Source: Flavisolibacter tropicus (GTDB lineage Bacteria > Bacteroidota > Bacteroidia > Chitinophagales > Chitinophagaceae). From it: 64,000 nucleotides of DNA. The stretch covers positions 5,659,501 to 5,723,500 of the forward strand of contig NZ_CP011390.1 in the NCBI RefSeq assembly GCF_001644645.1, read 5' to 3'. This document shows, in pieces, positions 59,997-64,000 of the stretch. The position numbers and the translations under genes were made by a program. A model generated the notes under the pieces. That model made no database searches and was not told where the DNA came from. It was given only the letters and a program-made list of their open reading frames with translations. The number at the start of each line of letters is the position of its first letter. Position 1 is the stretch's first letter.

Positions 59997-60754
59997 TGCG
60001 CTGGCTAATCAAACCATTTCAACTTTTATATTGCATCTATGCCTTATTGCTATTTGTAGCATTGATGCTGATTGTTTTTCCGTTTGCCATCCTTTCTTCA
60101 TTTTTTGGAAGGATCAATGGTGGCAATATGCTGTACCGCCTTTGTATGGTTTGGGCCGACCTGTGGTTTCCGCTGGTAGGCATCTTCCATAAGAATATAT
60201 ATGAGCAGCCTTTACGAAAAGGCGCTTCTTATGTATTTGTAACCAATCATACATCCTATTTAGACGCCGCTATCATTCCTAAGGCGGTTCGCCAGCCGGT
60301 ACGTCCATTAGGGAAAGTGGAGATGGCTAAAGTGCCCATCTTTGGCTACATCTATAAGAATGCGATAGTAACAGTGGACCGTAGTTCCGCGGAGAACCGC
60401 TCTAAAAGTGTGCGTATACTACGGTCGGTATTAAGTAAAGGGGTTTCCATTCTCTTTTTTCCCGAGGGTACTTTTAATGAATCCGGTAAACCGTTAAAGT
60501 CGTTCTATGATGGTGCTTTTCGTATTGCTATAGAGACTAAAACTCCCATTAAACCAGTGCTTTATGTAGACGCTTACGAGCGATTGCATCCTCATAATAT
60601 CTTTTCTTTAACGCCAGGGAAAAACCGTGTTGTGTTTCTTCCAGAAATTCCAACGGAGAATCTAACGAATAAGGATATTGCTGCATTAAAGCAGCAGGTG
60701 TATGATTTAATGGATACTAAGCTTCGCGAATACGGTGCTTCATGGATTGTCTGA
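59996..60754 (+). CDS. 1-acyl-sn-glycerol-3-phosphate acyltransferase-like protein
   Basis: A 252-residue PlsC-type acyltransferase that would acylate lysophosphatidic acid or a related lipid. Two hydrophobic segments at the N-terminus anchor it in the membrane. The catalytic motif NHTSYLD (NHx4D) and the substrate motif FPEGTFNESG are both present. Starts within TAATG overlap of the DUF4258 gene. Its last three codons (60746-60754) belong to the left inverted repeat of the GxxExxY cassette. Confidence 0.88.
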   Translation: MRWLIKPFQLLYCIYALLLFVALMLIVFPFAILSSFFGRINGGNMLYRLCMVWADLWFPLVGIFHKNIYEQPLRKGASYVFVTNHTSYLDAAIIPKAVRQPVRPLGKVEMAKVPIFGYIYKNAIVTVDRSSAENRSKSVRILRSVLSKGVSILFFPEGTFNESGKPLKSFYDGAFRIAIETKTPIKPVLYVDAYERLHPHNIFSLTPGKNRVVFLPEIPTENLTNKDIAALKQQVYDLMDTKLREYGASWIV

Positions 60755-61239
60755 ACCGGGATTTGGGTAGATTTAGGGATTAATAAGATGAATATTGGGA
60801 ACTTATGGAAGACTATAAATACAGGGATATAACGGAAAAGATTATTGGAGCTGCAATGCGTGTTCATGGAACATTGGGTAATGGCTTTCAGGAGGTTATT
60901 TATCAAAGAGCTTTAGAAATTGAATTCCAAGATGTTAATTTGAGGTTTACCCGAGAGTTGGAAATGCCAGTTTATTATAAAGGGCAACAAGTAGGTGAGC
61001 GCCGGGTAGATTTTTATGTAGAGGAAAAGATTATGGTTGAATTGAAAGCAATTATCCAATTAGAAAATGTTCATTTGGCTCAGGCCAAGAATTATTTAGA
61101 GGCATATAACATGGAAGTTGGGCTGCTGCTTAATTTTGGGGCAGCAAGTTTGCAATTCAAAAGGTTGAAAAATCCAAAGTTTATAGAAACAACTTTTCTA
61201 CCTAATCCCTAAATCTCCCCAAATCCCGGTTCCGACAAT
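60746..61239 (+). mobile_element. Candidate mobile cassette: GxxExxY gene between 37-bp inverted repeats
   Basis: The left repeat (60746-60782) and right repeat (61203-61239) are inverted and agree at 35 of 37 positions; both contain AACCGGGATTTGGG. Between them is only the GxxExxY gene. The left repeat includes the acyltransferase stop codon, the right one includes GxxExxY's last codons and the first two bases of priA. No target-site duplication is evident and there is no transposase, so movement would need factors from elsewhere. A 20-base piece recurs exactly at 8754-8773. Confidence 0.5.
60805..61212 (+). CDS. GxxExxY protein (PDDEXK-like)
   Basis: A 135-residue protein of the GxxExxY family. 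The motif that names it reads GNGFQEVIY (G-x-x-E-x-x-Y), near residue 27. The core has VDFYVEEKIMVELKA, which fits the D-x(n)-E-x-K active site of PDDEXK nucleases. Members are scattered in accessory positions in Bacteroidota and other bacteria, and their role is unknown. This copy is bounded by inverted repeats and its final codons (PNP-stop) are encoded within the right repeat. Likely a recent or mobile insertion. Confidence 0.85.
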   Translation: MEDYKYRDITEKIIGAAMRVHGTLGNGFQEVIYQRALEIEFQDVNLRFTRELEMPVYYKGQQVGERRVDFYVEEKIMVELKAIIQLENVHLAQAKNYLEAYNMEVGLLLNFGAASLQFKRLKNPKFIETTFLPNP

Positions 61240-63679
61240 GTACGCCGAAATTATCATACCGCTGGCCCTCCCGAAAAACTATACCTGGGAAATTCCTGAT
61301 CATTTATTGGCCAACCTGAAACCAGGTTGCCGCGTAGAAGTAAATCTAGGGAAGAATAAAAAATACGCCGGTATTGTTAAGCGCATACATGCCGATAGGC
61401 CACAAAGTTTTGAGCCGAAAGAGATCATCAACGTTTTAGATGCTACGCCTGTTATTCAACCCTTCCAGCTGCAATTATGGGAATGGCTGGCATCTTATTA
61501 TATGTGTTCAGAAGGTGAGGTGATGGCAGCAGCTTTACCTTCTCACTTCAAACTTTCCAGCGAGACGGTTCTCGTTTTCAATGAAGAATATGGTGAAGAC
61601 TTCTCCGCATTGGATAACGAAGAATACCTTATAGCGGAAGCCTTGCTGATGAAGCACGAGTTACGACTCAATGAAGTACAATTGATCCTGGATTCCTCCC
61701 ACGTGTATCCGGTAGTAAACCGGTTAATTGGAAAGAAGGTGTGTTTTGTGTGGGAGTCGCTAAAGCAAACCTATGCTCCCAAGAAGGAAACCTTTGTGCT
61801 GCTCAATCCGGAATACGATAATGAAGAAAAGCTTTCAGAGCTATTAAATAACTGGAGCCGCGCGCCTAAGCAGATGGAGCTTTTACTAAGCTACCTGCAC
61901 CTGATGAAAACAGAAGGAGAGGTGAGCAAACCTGACCTATTAAAGAAATCCAATGCTACCGATGCGCAGTTAAAAGGCTTGGTAGAGAAGAACATTCTAA
62001 GGACAGAGAAGCGTGCTATCGATCGATTGCACTACCTGCCAAAAGATGTAAATATTGATTTTGAACTTTCACCAGCGCAAAGCGAGGCTTTTGAAAAAGT
62101 GAAACAGTCCCTGGAAGTAAAGAATGTATGTTTACTACATGGCGTAACATCTAGCGGAAAGACACAATTATACATCAAGCTCATAGAGCAAGTGATCCGC
62201 CAGGGAAAGCAAGTGTTGTATATGCTACCGGAAATAGCACTAACGGCACAGATCATCCGCCGGTTGCAGAAATTCTTTGGTGGTTATATTGGTATTTATC
62301 ACTCCAAGTTCAATCATAACGAACGGGTAGAAATATGGAATAAGGTAAAGAGTGGCGAGATGAAAGTGGTACTGGGTGCCCGTTCTTCCTTGTTCATGCC
62401 CTATCAGAACCTTGGCCTGATCATTTGCGACGAAGAGCATGATGGCTCTTACAAGCAACAAGACCCTGCACCCCGCTACAATGCCCGTGATGCGGCTATT
62501 TACTTGGGAGGCTTAACAGGGGCTAAAGTATTATTAGGAAGTGCAACACCTTGTTTGGAATCTTACCACAATGCCAAAACGGATAAGTATGGCCTGGTGG
62601 AACTGATGGAGCGTTATGGCGACGTGAAGCAGCCTACCATTCAGATGATTGACCTGCGCGCTGTGCCTAGAAAGCCAGGCGAGAAAGTCATGTTCTCCAT
62701 GCAGCTAATGGAATCCATTAAAGCTACTGTGGCCCGTGGTAAGCAGGTGATCTTATTTCAAAACCGTAGAGGATACTCGCCATACCAGACCTGTACGGTA
62801 TGTGGTTGGATAGCACAGTGTAAGCATTGTGATGTATCGCTTACTTACCATAAGTTCTCCAATAAGCTAAAGTGTCACTATTGCGGTAATATTTATCCGC
62901 CGGTGCATACCTGCATGGCCTGTGGCAGCGATAAACTGGTACAACGCAGTTTTGGTACCGAGCGTATTGAAGAAGTGTTGGATAAAGACCTGGACGGTGT
63001 TAAAATAGGACGGATGGATTTTGATGCCATTCGTAATAAGAACGCGCATGATGTGCTTATACAGCAGTTTGAGCAGAAGAAGGTTGATGTGTTGGTGGGC
63101 ACGCAGATGGTAGTGAAGGGACTAGATTTTGATAATGTAGAGCTGGTAGGCATCTTAGATGCCGATGCGTTAGTGCACTTTGCTGACTTCCGTGTGAACG
63201 AACGAGCCTTTCAGTTGATGGAGCAGGTGAGTGGGCGTGCCGGCCGGCGCGATGGAAAGGGAATGGTGATGATTCAGACCTCGCTTCCTAACCATCCGGT
63301 GTTACAGCAGGTAGCGCGCCATGATTTTGTAGGTATGTATGTAGAAGAGATTGAAAAGCGCAAACAATTCTTTTATCCTCCTTACTCACGGATTATCCAA
63401 GTTCACTTCAAGCACAAGGAACGCGATGTGGTGCAAGATGCTGCACATCGGTTTACCCAATCTATGGATCCTGCTTACGGACAATACCTAGTAGGTCCTG
63501 CCGAACCAGTGATCAACCGTGTACGCAATTTATATTTAATGGAGTTGTTGATAAAGCTTCCCCGCGACAGCCAATTGATTGCCAAGTGTAAACAAGATAT
63601 TCAGAAATACATAGCGGTGCTACACAATGAAAAGCGCTTCCGAAATGTATTGCTTGTTCCAGATGTAGATGCTATATAA
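61238..63679 (+). CDS. priA: Primosomal protein N' (replication restart helicase)
   Basis: PriA recognises stalled forks and reloads the replicative helicase. The 813-residue protein has the N-terminal 3'-DNA-binding domain (KNYTWEIPDHLLANLKPGCR), Walker A in LLHGVTSSGKTQLY, DEEH in ICDEEHDGSYKQQDP, zinc-binding cysteines (CTVCGWIAQCKHC; CHYCG; CMACG) and the helicase motifs MVVKGLDFDN and SGRAGRRDG. The right inverted repeat of the GxxExxY cassette ends on the second base of its ATG. Confidence 0.95.
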   Translation: MYAEIIIPLALPKNYTWEIPDHLLANLKPGCRVEVNLGKNKKYAGIVKRIHADRPQSFEPKEIINVLDATPVIQPFQLQLWEWLASYYMCSEGEVMAAALPSHFKLSSETVLVFNEEYGEDFSALDNEEYLIAEALLMKHELRLNEVQLILDSSHVYPVVNRLIGKKVCFVWESLKQTYAPKKETFVLLNPEYDNEEKLSELLNNWSRAPKQMELLLSYLHLMKTEGEVSKPDLLKKSNATDAQLKGLVEKNILRTEKRAIDRLHYLPKDVNIDFELSPAQSEAFEKVKQSLEVKNVCLLHGVTSSGKTQLYIKLIEQVIRQGKQVLYMLPEIALTAQIIRRLQKFFGGYIGIYHSKFNHNERVEIWNKVKSGEMKVVLGARSSLFMPYQNLGLIICDEEHDGSYKQQDPAPRYNARDAAIYLGGLTGAKVLLGSATPCLESYHNAKTDKYGLVELMERYGDVKQPTIQMIDLRAVPRKPGEKVMFSMQLMESIKATVARGKQVILFQNRRGYSPYQTCTVCGWIAQCKHCDVSLTYHKFSNKLKCHYCGNIYPPVHTCMACGSDKLVQRSFGTERIEEVLDKDLDGVKIGRMDFDAIRNKNAHDVLIQQFEQKKVDVLVGTQMVVKGLDFDNVELVGILDADALVHFADFRVNERAFQLMEQVSGRAGRRDGKGMVMIQTSLPNHPVLQQVARHDFVGMYVEEIEKRKQFFYPPYSRIIQVHFKHKERDVVQDAAHRFTQSMDPAYGQYLVGPAEPVINRVRNLYLMELLIKLPRDSQLIAKCKQDIQKYIAVLHNEKRFRNVLLVPDVDAI

Positions 63680-63680
63680 T

Positions 63681-64000
<320 letters not shown>

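Overview
The window looks like chromosomal DNA from a member of the Bacteroidota, most likely a Chitinophagaceae-type organism. This rests on type IX secretion (T9SS) markers (a plug protein and a gliding-motility C-terminal domain), TamL, DUF58/MoxR/SpoIIM and DUF5103 gene families, many lipoproteins with short lipoboxes, few Shine-Dalgarno sequences, and many copies of the Bacteroidota -7 promoter element TAnnTTTG upstream of genes. The genus is a guess from protein style. No rRNA operon, CRISPR array, prophage, plasmid gene or complete insertion sequence was found.

Layout. 1-9 kb: tRNA-Leu, an EamA exporter, dapD, a GT4 glycosyltransferase with tsaC, cca, a PRiA4-ORF3-like protein, miaA, a lipoprotein and lgt. 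9-14 kb: a FadL-type porin with a Tyr/Ser-rich lipoprotein, then proS broken by a one-base frameshift. 14-20 kb: an RDD gene divergent from a tightly coupled spoIIM-DUF4129-DUF4350-moxR-DUF58 operon. 20-28 kb: truB, tamL, a SpoU methyltransferase, a LolE-like permease, the T9SS plug protein and a metallo-hydrolase. 28-42 kb: pdxJ, DUF2452, DUF4268 and DUF1028 proteins, a large T9SS cargo protein, an amidohydrolase, a phosphoesterase/nucleotidyltransferase pair, ahcY, an Lrp regulator and a GNAT protein. 42-53 kb: a secreted metallopeptidase-like/propeller/barrel protein, valS, and a six-PAS histidine kinase with two paralogous response regulators. 53-64 kb: an esterase, clpS, a lipoprotein, an atypical glutathione peroxidase, a secreted protein, tRNA-Val, mtaB, a PlsC-like acyltransferase, a GxxExxY gene inside an inverted repeat, priA and a truncated SDR gene.

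How the genes work together. Translation and tRNA maturation are strongly represented (tsaC, cca, miaA, proS, truB, trmH, valS, mtaB, two tRNAs). So is the outer envelope (lgt, tamL, LolE-like permease, FadL porin, T9SS plug, several lipoproteins). The genes are mostly housekeeping and most sit in one- to three-gene units separated by strong, often bidirectional, terminators.

The least explained parts are intergenic. (1) Two related elements about 270-290 bp long, in opposite orientation, each lie between convergent genes (8.9-9.2 kb and 28.5-28.8 kb). Each has a conserved head and an array of about 11-bp units. A perfect 21-bp hairpin at 59.4 kb shares sequence with one of them. (2) A GxxExxY gene is bounded by 37-bp near-perfect inverted repeats that reach into both neighbouring genes; part of the repeat recurs after lgt. 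(3) Six genes have a promoter element ending only 4-8 bases before the start codon, suggesting leaderless mRNAs; three of these act on tRNA.
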